Positions 26,906-34,431 of a DNA stretch of 64,000 nucleotides are shown piece after piece. Position 1 is the stretch's first letter. The number at the start of each line of letters is the position of its first letter. Source of the stretch: CAZPQK01 sp964588695 (GTDB lineage: Bacteria > Krumholzibacteriota > Krumholzibacteriia > WVZY01 > JAKEHA01); NCBI GenBank assembly GCA_964588695.1, contig CAZPQK010000012.1, forward strand, positions 36,493 to 100,492, given 5' to 3'. A model generated the notes under the pieces. The model was given only the letters and a program-made list of their open reading frames with translations, did not search any database and was not told the DNA's origin. Made by a program: the position numbers and the translations under genes.

Positions 26906-27358
26906 CTAAACCAGAAGGACGAGATTCAAGAGGTAGAGGGGGCGGTTATTAACGGGGGGTGCCCGCTGCGCATCATATACCGATGCAGCGTATGCAACTT
27001 TGGTTCGTTCAATCGCAGCCAAATTCGCACACGGAACAACTGGAGAGACAGGGTCTGCCGTCTTGATTAACACCGCGGCCGAGATCTCGGTCGATTGCAA
27101 GTTTTGCTTGCAAGGCGTTGGTTGAAGCGCAAGGTCGCCGTCCGACGTCGCAGCCATGCCGCATTCGTCCGATCGCTCGGCCGGTTTACTTTCGCAGCAC
27201 GACGGAGGTTCAACCACTTCGGGCGGGGTTTTCGTGCAGCACTGTTGATCGCCGACTCGATGATCACATGCACAAAGCGCAAAAGCGGGCACAACGTGGG
27301 TGCAAACCAGCCCGAAGATGCACAAGAGTACAAGAATTCTGCGGAATCGGTCGCTCAT
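26906..27358 (-). CDS. Cys-rich exported protein heading the copper operon (hypothetical)
   Basis: 150 residues. A hydrophobic N-terminus (about 8-27, ending VVPAFA) looks like a signal peptide. The mature N-terminal half is rich in cysteine (C29, C31, C40/41, C54/55, C66, C83), including CAC and two CC pairs, which suggests thiol-based Cu(I)/Ag(I) binding. The C-terminal half is low in Cys and ends with a hydrophobic LYLLNLVLLV. No family recognised. It is the first gene of the copper operon, 88 bases before the triple-module protein. The Shine-Dalgarno is weak, so the exact start is uncertain. Confidence 0.6.
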   Translation of the reverse strand: MSDRFRRILVLLCIFGLVCTHVVPAFALCACDHRVGDQQCCTKTPPEVVEPPSCCESKPAERSDECGMAATSDGDLALQPTPCKQNLQSTEISAAVLIKTADPVSPVVPCANLAAIERTKVAYAASVYDAQRAPPVNNRPLYLLNLVLLV

Positions 27359-27364
27359 AGCCTT

Positions 27365-27379
27365 ATTTTACATGATGTA
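27365..27379 (-). promoter_or_regulatory. Candidate promoter/operator of the copper operon
   Basis: TACATGATGTA (27369-27379) is a perfect 11-base palindrome with 5-base arms. It overlaps a minus-strand -10-like TAAAAT (27370-27365), 7 bases upstream of the operon's first ATG. It resembles TACA/TGTA operators of CopY/BlaI-type repressors but has one extra central base. A start this close to the ATG would leave almost no leader, so either the promoter or the gene start may need revision. Confidence 0.35.
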
Positions 27380-27429
27380 GCGAGTTTCGTTCCAGGTCGA
27401 TTAGTAGAGGGCTCGGGCCGGCATAGAGA

Positions 27430-27526
27430 AAGCCCACGTAAGAGTGTCAGGGGTCCTTTTTGGAAAGGTGTCAGGGAACCAAAAAGGTCGAGTAGGTTAT
27501 AGGGCAACAGCTTCCTACGTGGGCTT
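27430..27526. repeat. 97-base nested inverted-repeat element (REP/MITE-like remnant)
   Basis: Outer arms AAGCCCACGTA (27430-27440) and TACGTGGGCTT (27516-27526) are perfect complements. Inside, CCTTTTTGG (27455-27463) pairs with CCAAAAAGG (27479-27487), and GTGTCAGGG occurs twice as a direct repeat (27444 and 27468). There is no open frame of note. The architecture resembles small non-autonomous or REP-type elements; no transposase is nearby. The 465-base gap between the copper operon and dnaK (27359-27823) contains this element and the two features that follow. Confidence 0.55.
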
Positions 27527-27633
27527 ATGTAACTTCAACGTAGCCCCAACCCCGAGGTGTGTCAACCGTCTACTTTCCTTTTGATCTGTGGCCCAGGCGG
27601 TGGCGATGGCGCGTATCCCGTTTCGAGCCCGGG

Positions 27634-27684
27634 CCTGCCAATCTCCGCACCTTGTGTGGCAGGGCATACTGCCATTATGGCAGG
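27634..27684. repeat. Four alternating TGCCA/TGGCA half-sites upstream of dnaK
   Basis: CCTGCCA (27634-27640) pairs with TGGCAGG (27657-27663), and CTGCCAT-T-ATGGCAG (27669-27683) is a perfect 15-base palindrome. The half-sites can therefore form two separate hairpins or swap partners. It is not a CIRCE (HrcA) or HAIR (HspR) element. A sigma-32-like pair (CTTGTGT at 27651 and GCCATTAT at 27671, 13 bases apart) overlaps it. Confidence 0.45.
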
Positions 27685-27701
27685 TGGGTTCGCGTCGCAG
27701 T

Positions 27702-27730
27702 TTTCCAACAAATCCTAACTTCTGTATTAT
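27702..27730 (+). promoter_or_regulatory. Candidate vegetative promoter of dnaK
   Basis: TTTCCA (27702-27707), a 17-base spacer, and TATTAT (27725-27730), five of six matches to TATAAT. The expected start is near 27737, giving a leader of about 87 bases. A heat-shock promoter may lie just upstream within the inverted repeats. Confidence 0.4.
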
Positions 27731-27823
27731 CAACGTGATAACGACCCGGTGGTCGTTGGCACATGGCTTGTTATAGCCACACCAGAGATTTCTAATCATC
27801 GATCATTCACGAATGGAGCCGTA

Positions 27824-29749
27824 ATGGGAAAGACAATTGGAATTGACCTGGGAACCACCAACTCGTGTATCGCCGTCATTGAAGGTGGCGAACCGAAGGT
27901 GATTCCGAACCCGGATGGCGGGCGAACGACCCCGTCTATCGTGGCCTTCGCCAACGACAATGAGCGTTTGGTGGGGCAGCTGGCAAAGCGCCAGGCGATC
28001 ACTAACCCGGAGCGCACGCTGTACTCGGTAAAGCGATTCATCGGGCAGCAGTACAACAATGTCAAAGACGAGCAGGCCACGCTGCCCTTCAAGATTAAAG
28101 GTGGCAGCAACGGCGAAGTGCTTATCGAAGTTGACGGCAAGGATTACGCCGCGCCGGAGATTTCTGCGATGGTTTTGGGCTACCTGAAAGAAGCTGCCGA
28201 AGCATACCTGGGCGAGAAAGTAACCGACGCGGTGATTACCGTGCCCGCGTACTTTAGCGACGGCCAACGGCAAGCGACCAAGGATGCCGGCAAGATTGCG
28301 GGCTTGAATGTCAAGCGGATCATCAACGAGCCCACCGCCGCTTCGCTGGCCTACGGCCTCGACAAGAAAACCGAGCAGACTATCGTCGTCTATGACCTTG
28401 GTGGCGGTACGTTTGACGTTTCGATTCTCGAAATCGGTGAAGGTGTTTTTGAAGTAAAAGCCACCAATGGCGACACGCGACTGGGTGGTGACGACTTCGA
28501 CCAGAAGCTCATGGAATACCTGATCGAGCAGTTCAAAAAGGAGCAGGGCATTGACTTGCGTCAGGACAACATTGCCTTGCAACGCTTGAAAGAGGCCGCT
28601 GAGCGCGCCAAATGCGAACTCTCGACGGCCATGCAAACCGAAATCAACCTGCCGTTTATCACCGCGGACCAGAGCGGCCCCAAGCACTTGAACCTGAAAC
28701 TTACTCGAGCAAAGTTCGAAGAGTTGGTTGAAGATCTGGTCAAGCGTACCGTCGACCCGTGCAAAAAGGCGATGGCCGACGCAAAACTCTCCGCCAGCGA
28801 CATTGACGAAGTCATTCTCGTCGGGGGATCGACCCGGATTCCCATGGTGCAGGAAACGGTAAAGCAATTGTTTGCGAAGGAGCCGCATAAGGGTATCAAC
28901 CCGGACGAAGTTGTGGCAGTTGGCGCCGCCATTCAAGGCGGTGTGCTGGGTGGCGATGTTCGCGACGTACTGCTACTTGATGTGACACCATTGTCTCTGG
29001 GCATCGAAACCCTTGGCGGTGTCATGACCAAACTGATCGACCGAAACACGACGATCCCAACCAAGAAAAGTGAGATCTTTTCGACGGCTGCCGATCAGCA
29101 GACCGCTGTGGACATTCACGTGCTGCAAGGCGAGCGCGATATGGCGGTGGGAAACAAGTCGATCGGGCGGTTTCAGTTGGCTGGGATTCCGCCGGCGCCC
29201 CGCGGCGTACCGCAAGTCGAAGTGTCGTTCGACATCGACGCCGACGGTATTCTGAATGTTTCCGCCAAGGACAAGGCAACCGGCAAAGAGCAGAAGATTG
29301 TCATTCAAGCGTCGAGCGGCCTTAGCGACGAAGAAATTCAGCGCATGGTCGACGATGCAGAGAAGATGCGTGAAGAGGATCAGGTTCAAAAGGATAAGAT
29401 TGATGCGCGCAACCAGGCCGACGCGTTGGCGTATCAGACCAAGAAGAACCTCGACGAGTACAAAGATAAGTTAGCCGACGGTGACGCCGACAAACTGCAG
29501 AAGGGCATCGATGACATCGAAGCCGCGATGAAGACCGACAACATCGAGCAGATTAAGTCGACGACCGAAGCGCTCAACAATGTGTGGCAAGAGGTGGCGC
29601 AGCGGATGTATCAATCCGCGGCCGCCGAGGGTGGCGCCGAACAACAGGCAACCGGTACTGCGGGAGCGGAGCCCGATCGCGGTGCTGGCCCCGCCGGAGA
29701 CGAAGTCGCCGATGCCGACTACGAAGTCATCGACGACGAGAAAGCGTAA
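27824..29749 (+). CDS. dnaK: Hsp70 chaperone DnaK
   Basis: 641 residues from the ATG at 27824 with GGAG 6 bases upstream; the open frame extends to 27749 but the upstream part is not DnaK-like. Cytosolic ATP-dependent folding chaperone. GIDLGTTNSC (phosphate loop 1), DLGGGTFDVSIL (phosphate loop 2), the adenosine-binding VILVGGSTRIPMVQ and the linker DVLLLDVTPLSLGIETLGG are intact. The substrate-binding domain and lid follow, ending in ADADYEVIDDEKA, the EEVD-like acidic tail of bacterial DnaK. grpE and dnaJ are not adjacent. A strong terminator follows, so it is probably monocistronic. Confidence 0.97.
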   Translation: MGKTIGIDLGTTNSCIAVIEGGEPKVIPNPDGGRTTPSIVAFANDNERLVGQLAKRQAITNPERTLYSVKRFIGQQYNNVKDEQATLPFKIKGGSNGEVLIEVDGKDYAAPEISAMVLGYLKEAAEAYLGEKVTDAVITVPAYFSDGQRQATKDAGKIAGLNVKRIINEPTAASLAYGLDKKTEQTIVVYDLGGGTFDVSILEIGEGVFEVKATNGDTRLGGDDFDQKLMEYLIEQFKKEQGIDLRQDNIALQRLKEAAERAKCELSTAMQTEINLPFITADQSGPKHLNLKLTRAKFEELVEDLVKRTVDPCKKAMADAKLSASDIDEVILVGGSTRIPMVQETVKQLFAKEPHKGINPDEVVAVGAAIQGGVLGGDVRDVLLLDVTPLSLGIETLGGVMTKLIDRNTTIPTKKSEIFSTAADQQTAVDIHVLQGERDMAVGNKSIGRFQLAGIPPAPRGVPQVEVSFDIDADGILNVSAKDKATGKEQKIVIQASSGLSDEEIQRMVDDAEKMREEDQVQKDKIDARNQADALAYQTKKNLDEYKDKLADGDADKLQKGIDDIEAAMKTDNIEQIKSTTEALNNVWQEVAQRMYQSAAAEGGAEQQATGTAGAEPDRGAGPAGDEVADADYEVIDDEKA

Positions 29750-29774
29750 CGACCACCGCACCACCCGAAAGAAC

Positions 29775-29806
29775 GGGGAGGGGCTTTGTGCCTCTCCCCA
29801 TTTTTT
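29775..29806 (+). terminator. Rho-independent terminator of dnaK
   Basis: GGGGAGGGGC (29775-29784), loop TTTGT, GCCTCTCCCC (29790-29799): a 10-base stem with one G-U pair, followed by ATTTTTT. It lies 25 bases after the dnaK stop. Confidence 0.85.
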
Positions 29807-29845
29807 GTAACCCCCAACCCTTTTAACTTGTTCACGGCTTTGGAC

Positions 29846-29874
29846 TTGACCCAACCGGGACGCCGTCGTAACCT
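29846..29874 (+). promoter_or_regulatory. Candidate promoter of tRNA-Val and thrS
   Basis: TTGACC (29846-29851), 17-base spacer, TAACCT (29869-29874). The -35 is good, the -10 moderate. The start would be near 29881, about 50 bases before the tRNA. Confidence 0.4.
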
Positions 29875-29930
29875 ACGGGTTCGGAAATAAGCGCTGCACG
29901 TAGCCCGTGCGGCTTACCACAATATTTTGT

Positions 29931-30007
29931 GGGCGATTAGCTCAGCTGGTTAGAGTACTTGCTTGACATGCAAGGGGTCAGTGGTTCGAGTCCACTATCG
30001 CCCACCA
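29931..30007 (+). tRNA. tRNA-Val (anticodon GAC), CCA encoded
   Basis: Acceptor stem GGGCGAT (29931-29937) pairs with ATCGCCC (29997-30003), discriminator A, encoded CCA at 30005-30007. The anticodon arm CTTGC-TTGACAT-GCAAG gives GAC. The T arm contains GGTTCGAGTCC. The 77-base cloverleaf is complete. thrS starts 56 bases downstream and may be co-transcribed. Confidence 0.95.
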
Positions 30008-30063
30008 TTTTTTTGCCCGGTGCGGCTTTCCCGCGTCGCCCGGCAGTGAACCGCGGGATCATC

Positions 30064-31986
30064 ATGGTACAAATCAAACTTCCCGACGGGTCCGAGCGGA
30101 CCTTCGAAGGCGACCAGGTTTCGGTATCCGAGGTCGTCGCTTCTTTTGGCGACCGTTGGAGGCGCGAAGCGGTGGCAGTCGAGTTCGACGGTCAGTTACG
30201 CGACGTGTTTCAGGATATATCTGGCGCCGGCGAACTCAAGTTGCTGCGCGACAGCGACGATGGCGGGTTGTGGGTGCTGCGGCACACTACCGCTCACGTC
30301 ATGGCACACGCGGTTCAGGATTTGTTCCCCGACGCGAAGTTTGCGATTGGGCCGCCTATCGACAACGGATTCTACTACGACTTTGATGTCGACACTCCGT
30401 TTACGCCGGACGACTTGGAGAAGATCGAGAAGCGGATGAACGAGCTAATCAAAAACGGGATGGAGATATCCCGTGAGGATTGGCCCAAGGACAAGGCAAA
30501 AGCCTACTTTACCGATAAGGGGCAGCCCTACAAGGTAGAGCTTATCGACGACATCCCCGGCGACAGTGTTTCGATTTACACCATCGGTGACTTTGTTGAT
30601 TTATGTGCAGGCCCGCACGTGAATCAAACCAAGAAAATCAAGGCGTTCAAGTTGCTCTCGTCGGCGGGTGCCTATTGGCGTGGCGATGCCAACAAGACGA
30701 TGCTCCAGCGCATTTACGCGACAGCCTTTTATAAGAAGAAAGATCTCGACGAGTTTATCCATCGAATGGAAGAAGCCGAGAAGCGCGACCATCGCAAACT
30801 CGGCAAGGCGCTGGATTTGTTCGACATTAAAGATGAAGCCGGCGGCGGGCTGGTGTTTTGGCACCCAAAAGGGGCAGCCGTCCGCGATGTTATGGAGACT
30901 TATCTAAAAGAAGAAAACCGCCGGCGCGGTTACGAGTTGGTAGTGACCCCGCACATTGCCAAGGCGGATCTGTGGAAGACCTCTGGTCACCTGATGTACT
31001 ACCGGGACAACATGTACACTCTCGACGTCGACGAGATGGAGTATGTGGTCAAGCCCATGAACTGCCCGGGCCACATCTTAATTTACAAGCGCAAGCTGTA
31101 CAGTTACCGCGAACTCCCGGTGCGGTTCGCCGAACTCGGTACGGTGTATCGCCACGAATTGTCGGGCGCACTTCACGGGCTGTTGCGCGTCCGCGGGTTT
31201 ACCCAGGATGACGCCCATATTTTTTGCACCCCCGACCAGCTGTCCCAGGAAGTCGAGGGATGCTTGCAGTTCGCGCTCGACGTACTCGCGAAGTTTGGTT
31301 TCGAGCAGTACGAAATTGAACTTTCGGCCCGCGACCCCAAGGACACCGAAAAGTACGCTGGGTCCGACGAAGAATGGGAGTATGCGGAATCGGCGCTGGA
31401 AGAAGCGGTAAAGGCCAAAGGGCTGGAGTTTAAACGCATGGAGGGCGAGGCGGTTTTTTACGGACCCAAGATCGACATCAAGGTCATCGATGCGATTGGG
31501 CGCCCGTGGCAATTGAGCACCGTCCAGTTTGACTTTAATCTGCCGCGTCGGTTTGACATTACCTATGTCGCCCCCGGAGGCGAGCGCAAGCAGGTATATA
31601 TGGTCCACCGCGCGCTACTTGGATCGGTCGAGCGCTTTACCGGCATTCTCACCGAGCATTACGTCGGGGCCTTTCCGACGTGGTTAGCGCCGGTGCAAGC
31701 GATTGTCCTGCCCGTGGCCAGCGACCTCAACGACTACGCCAAAGAAATAGCCGCCAAATTGAAAGCAGCCCGTGTGCGCGTGGAAGTCGATACCCGCGAC
31801 GAGAAAATCGGGTACAAGATTCGGGAAGCCGAGGTCCAAAAGGTGCCGTATATGCTGGTTGTTGGCGGTAAGGAGCAAGCAGCAGGTACGGTCGCGGTAC
31901 GAGCCCACGGCGGGGACGACCTGGGGACCCCGACGGTTGAAGAAATTGTGGCTAAGCTGGTTGACGAAGGGTCGATCAAGCATTAG
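30064..31986 (+). CDS. thrS: Threonyl-tRNA synthetase
   Basis: 640 residues from the ATG at 30064, the usual family length; the open frame continues upstream into the tRNA and is not coding there. Domains: TGS (1-60), editing domain with H74/H78 and C181 in HTTAHVMAH and DLCAGPH, class II catalytic core, anticodon-binding domain (about 540-640). The zinc ligands fall at C334 (PMNCPGH), H385 (DDAHIFC) and H515 (MVHRALLG), as in the E. coli enzyme. Editing therefore appears intact. No good Shine-Dalgarno is seen. infC follows after a 203-base leader. Confidence 0.96.
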   Translation: MVQIKLPDGSERTFEGDQVSVSEVVASFGDRWRREAVAVEFDGQLRDVFQDISGAGELKLLRDSDDGGLWVLRHTTAHVMAHAVQDLFPDAKFAIGPPIDNGFYYDFDVDTPFTPDDLEKIEKRMNELIKNGMEISREDWPKDKAKAYFTDKGQPYKVELIDDIPGDSVSIYTIGDFVDLCAGPHVNQTKKIKAFKLLSSAGAYWRGDANKTMLQRIYATAFYKKKDLDEFIHRMEEAEKRDHRKLGKALDLFDIKDEAGGGLVFWHPKGAAVRDVMETYLKEENRRRGYELVVTPHIAKADLWKTSGHLMYYRDNMYTLDVDEMEYVVKPMNCPGHILIYKRKLYSYRELPVRFAELGTVYRHELSGALHGLLRVRGFTQDDAHIFCTPDQLSQEVEGCLQFALDVLAKFGFEQYEIELSARDPKDTEKYAGSDEEWEYAESALEEAVKAKGLEFKRMEGEAVFYGPKIDIKVIDAIGRPWQLSTVQFDFNLPRRFDITYVAPGGERKQVYMVHRALLGSVERFTGILTEHYVGAFPTWLAPVQAIVLPVASDLNDYAKEIAAKLKAARVRVEVDTRDEKIGYKIREAEVQKVPYMLVVGGKEQAAGTVAVRAHGGDDLGTPTVEEIVAKLVDEGSIKH

Positions 31987-32145
31987 TCTATGAATCCAGC
32001 CCTAACCGGGCTTGGGACAAATACTTCGGTCGGCGTCTTTTGTGACGCCCCCAAGCAGGGCACCCGCCCTCACCAGTCATCGCGACAGATCGGCTGGTTT
32101 CCAGACCGCATGACGTCTCCTCGCTGCGAGGTGCGTCTGTCGTTT

Positions 32146-32178
32146 AACGGGTGCTATGCGCCCGTTTTTTTGTTTTTT
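32146..32178 (+). terminator. Attenuator-like terminator in the infC leader
   Basis: AACGGGTGC, loop TAT, GCGCCCGTT (32146-32166), then a T-rich run to 32178 that runs straight into the infC Shine-Dalgarno AGGAGG (32179-32184). The stem has nine pairs including one G-U. A second hairpin, CCTCGC/GCGAGG, lies just upstream (about 32119-32131). The position suggests regulated read-through into infC-rpmI-rplT rather than a plain end of thrS. The rest of the 203-base leader is GC-rich and can fold further. Confidence 0.7.
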
Positions 32179-32189
32179 AGGAGGATGTT

Positions 32190-32816
32190 ATAGCTACATC
32201 AAGGCAACCCCGGCAACCCCGGACACGCCGTAACGGACAGATTCGTGTTCCCGAGGTGCGTGTGATCGGCGACGACGGCGAGCAGTTGGGTATCATGCCC
32301 ACCGAAGAGGCCCTGTCGTTGGCCGAGTCCAAAGAACTAGACCTGGTTGAAGTTTCGCCCACTGCGCGACCGCCGGTCTGCAAGATCATGGACTACGGAA
32401 AGTTCAAATACGAACAAAGCAAGAAACAACGCGAATCCAAAAAGAAGCAACACACTGTCCAGGTCAAAGAAGTCAAGTTTCGGCCGAAGACCGAAGAACA
32501 CGACTATCAGTTTAAGAAGCGCCACGCCGAAGAGTTCTTGGAAAAGAACCACAAGGTGAAGATCACCGTTCAGTTTCGTGGACGGGAATTGGATCACCGC
32601 GATCGTGGCCAGCGCATTATGGAGCGGCTGCAAGAAGACTTAGGTCACGTGGCAAGCGTCGAGAGAGAACCTAAGTTTGAAGGCCGTCTCATGGTGATGT
32701 ACCTGGCGCCGCTGCAAAACAAGCAGCCCAAGCCAGATTCGAAAGAAGGAAAAAATGCCGAAGATGAAAACCAATCGCGGGGCGAGGAAACGGTTTCGGA
32801 AAACCGGGACGGGTAA
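32190..32816 (+). CDS. infC: Translation initiation factor IF-3, apparent AUA start
   Basis: 208 residues if started at the ATA at 32190. That codon is in frame and 5 bases after a perfect AGGAGG, and it gives the Arg-rich pre-sequence (ATSRQPRQPRTRRNGQIR) seen before the conserved N-domain of other IF-3s. The only standard start in frame is a GTG at 32256, which would delete the conserved NGQIRVPEVR segment. N-domain (VIGDDGEQLGIM, LVEVSP, PVCKIMDYGKF) and C-domain (KEVKFRP, KVKITVQFRGRE, MVMYLAP) are intact. Rare start codons in infC are known to support IF-3 autoregulation. The ~30-residue acidic tail extends beyond the usual end and overlaps rpmI by 62 bases. Confidence 0.85.
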   Translation: MATSRQPRQPRTRRNGQIRVPEVRVIGDDGEQLGIMPTEEALSLAESKELDLVEVSPTARPPVCKIMDYGKFKYEQSKKQRESKKKQHTVQVKEVKFRPKTEEHDYQFKKRHAEEFLEKNHKVKITVQFRGRELDHRDRGQRIMERLQEDLGHVASVEREPKFEGRLMVMYLAPLQNKQPKPDSKEGKNAEDENQSRGEETVSENRDG

Positions 32817-32949
32817 GATCCGCCGTAGCCAAGCGTTTAAAAGCCACATTCTGACCAAGAAGTCGAGCAAGCGTAAGCGTAACCTGCGGCAGCAAGATTT
32901 GGTGTCGGCAGCCGACGCACCGCGCGTGCGCCGTATGATCGGCAACTAG
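32755..32949 (+). CDS. rpmI: 50S ribosomal protein L35
   Basis: 64 residues, very basic, opening with PKMKTNRGARKRFRKTGTGK and containing SHILTKKSSKRKRNLR, the standard L35 sequence. AGAAGG precedes the ATG. It starts inside the infC gene in another frame (62-base overlap), so its translation is probably coupled to infC. Part of the 50S subunit; rplT follows after 86 bases. Confidence 0.95.
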   Translation: MPKMKTNRGARKRFRKTGTGKIRRSQAFKSHILTKKSSKRKRNLRQQDLVSAADAPRVRRMIGN

Positions 32950-33035
32950 CCCGACACGTCGCTTAACACAACACCAATTACATTTGCCATTACCGGCACC
33001 GAAACCCGTTGCTTGGGGCAACGAGGAGGATAAAG

Positions 33036-33401
33036 ATGCCACGCTCTCGTAATGCCGTCGCCAGTCGTGCGCGGCGCAAGAAGGTTCTAAAGGCTGCACG
33101 CGGATACCGCGGCGGGCGTCATGCTTTGTACCGCACCGCGAGGGAGACGGTCGAAAGAGCATTGGTTTTTGCTTACCGTGATCGCCGAACGAAGAAGCGC
33201 GATTTTCGCAAGCTGTGGATCGCTCGCATTAACGCCGCCGCCCGTTTGAACGGCATGTCCTACAGCCGTTTTATCAGCGGTTTGAAGAAAGCCGACATCG
33301 ATATCAACCGCAAGATGCTCGCCGAGATGGCGGTTAACGATGCAAACGGTTTCGCCAAATTGGCGGAAGTGGCCAAGCAACACAGCGAAGCCAAAAACTA
33401 A
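33036..33401 (+). CDS. rplT: 50S ribosomal protein L20
   Basis: 121 residues from the ATG at 33036, with GAGGAGGA 5-6 bases upstream; the open frame upstream is not L20-like. PRSRNAVASRARRKKVLKAA, GYRGGRHALYRTARE and RDFRKLWIARINAAAR are canonical L20. It binds 23S rRNA early in assembly and in other bacteria represses its own operon by binding the leader, which is relevant to the infC attenuator. pheS starts 10 bases later. Confidence 0.96.
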   Translation: MPRSRNAVASRARRKKVLKAARGYRGGRHALYRTARETVERALVFAYRDRRTKKRDFRKLWIARINAAARLNGMSYSRFISGLKKADIDINRKMLAEMAVNDANGFAKLAEVAKQHSEAKN

Positions 33402-33410
33402 GCCGCCATC

Positions 33411-34403
33411 ATGGACGTTGCCGCGCTAGAGCGCGATATCCGCACGGGTATCGAGGCTGCGGGCTCGCTCGACGACCTCGAGTCCGCGCGCATAAAGTTC
33501 ATGGGACGCAAGGGTGTGCTTACGGCCGCCCTGCGGGGCATTAAAGACGCCCCTGCCGAAGACCGCAAGCGCCTCGGCCAGGAAGCCAATCGCTTGAAGG
33601 AACTCTTTGAGCAGCTCTTCGGCGACCGCAAGGGCGAGCTAAGCGCTGGCGCTCCGAACCCACTGTATCAAGCGCCGATGGACGGCACCTTGCCCGCGAC
33701 AACCGGCCTGGTGGGCCACCACCACGTTATCCACCAAACCATGCGCGAAATGAAGCGCATCCTTTACGGGATGGGCTATAGCCTCGCCAAGGGTCCGGAC
33801 GTAGAACTGGATTACAATAACTTCCAGGCGCTCAATTTTCCCGAAGAACACCCTTCGCGCGATCTTCAAGATACATTCTATGTAACCGACGACGTACTCT
33901 TGCGCACTCACACATCGCCGGTACAGGTGCGCTATATGCTGGAAAACCAGCCGCCGCTAAAGATCATGGCGCCGGGACGGGTGTACCGCAACGAAACCAT
34001 TGACGCCACACATGCGGCCGAGTTTCACCAGGTTGAGGGTCTTTATGTGGACACCGACGTTTCGCTAGCCGACCTGCGCAACGAAGTTCATATTTTCTTA
34101 CAGCAATTGTTTGGCCCCAACACGCAAACGCGGTTCAAACCACACTTCTTTCCGTTCACCGAACCGAGTGTCGACGTTGATGTCGCTTTTGGCACCGACG
34201 AACACGGCGAAACCCAATGGCTGGAGATTATGGGCGCGGGCATGGTGCATCCGAACGTGTTCCGGGCAGTTGGCTATGATCCCGATCAATTTACCGGTTT
34301 TGCGTTTGGGATTGGTGTCGATCGCGTCGCGATGATACGCCATGGCATTCGTGACATTCGACAGTTCCTGGCCAACGACCGTCGCTTTCTGTCGCAGTTT
34401 TAA
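33411..34403 (+). CDS. pheS: Phenylalanyl-tRNA synthetase alpha subunit
   Basis: 330 residues, normal length. An N-terminal coiled-coil tRNA-binding arm (1-90) is followed by the class II catalytic core: HHHVIHQTMREMK, FPEEHPSRDLQDTFYV, RTHTSPVQVRYM, PGRVYRNETIDATHAAEFHQVEG (motif 2) and GFAFGIGVDRVAMIRHGI (motif 3). It forms the alpha2beta2 enzyme with PheT. No Shine-Dalgarno is obvious; it is probably coupled to rplT. Confidence 0.96.
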   Translation: MDVAALERDIRTGIEAAGSLDDLESARIKFMGRKGVLTAALRGIKDAPAEDRKRLGQEANRLKELFEQLFGDRKGELSAGAPNPLYQAPMDGTLPATTGLVGHHHVIHQTMREMKRILYGMGYSLAKGPDVELDYNNFQALNFPEEHPSRDLQDTFYVTDDVLLRTHTSPVQVRYMLENQPPLKIMAPGRVYRNETIDATHAAEFHQVEGLYVDTDVSLADLRNEVHIFLQQLFGPNTQTRFKPHFFPFTEPSVDVDVAFGTDEHGETQWLEIMGAGMVHPNVFRAVGYDPDQFTGFAFGIGVDRVAMIRHGIRDIRQFLANDRRFLSQF

Positions 34404-34431
34404 TCACACTTAAACACAGGGTTTTTGTGCC

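Noticed and set aside
27611..27650. tRNA-like TTCGAGC loop with a partial stem
   Set aside because: No acceptor, D or anticodon arm can be formed around it.
27757..27771. Sigma-54-like TGGCACATGGCTTGT ahead of dnaK
   Set aside because: The -12 GC is GT, a position that is nearly invariant, and better sigma-70/32-like candidates exist.
27515..27799. 94-codon minus-strand frame in the copper-dnaK gap
   Set aside because: It overlaps the repeat element and dnaK promoter region, has no Shine-Dalgarno and no recognisable protein features.
27803..28936. 377-codon minus-strand open frame opposite dnaK
   Set aside because: It is antisense to the conserved dnaK gene. Such frames are a known by-product of dnaK codon use and have been misannotated as NAD-glutamate dehydrogenase elsewhere. 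No Shine-Dalgarno or protein features.
31990..32193. 67-codon frame between thrS and infC
   Set aside because: It starts 3 bases after the thrS stop with no ribosome site, runs through the attenuator hairpin and has no recognisable composition. Kept only as a possible leader peptide in the infC finding.
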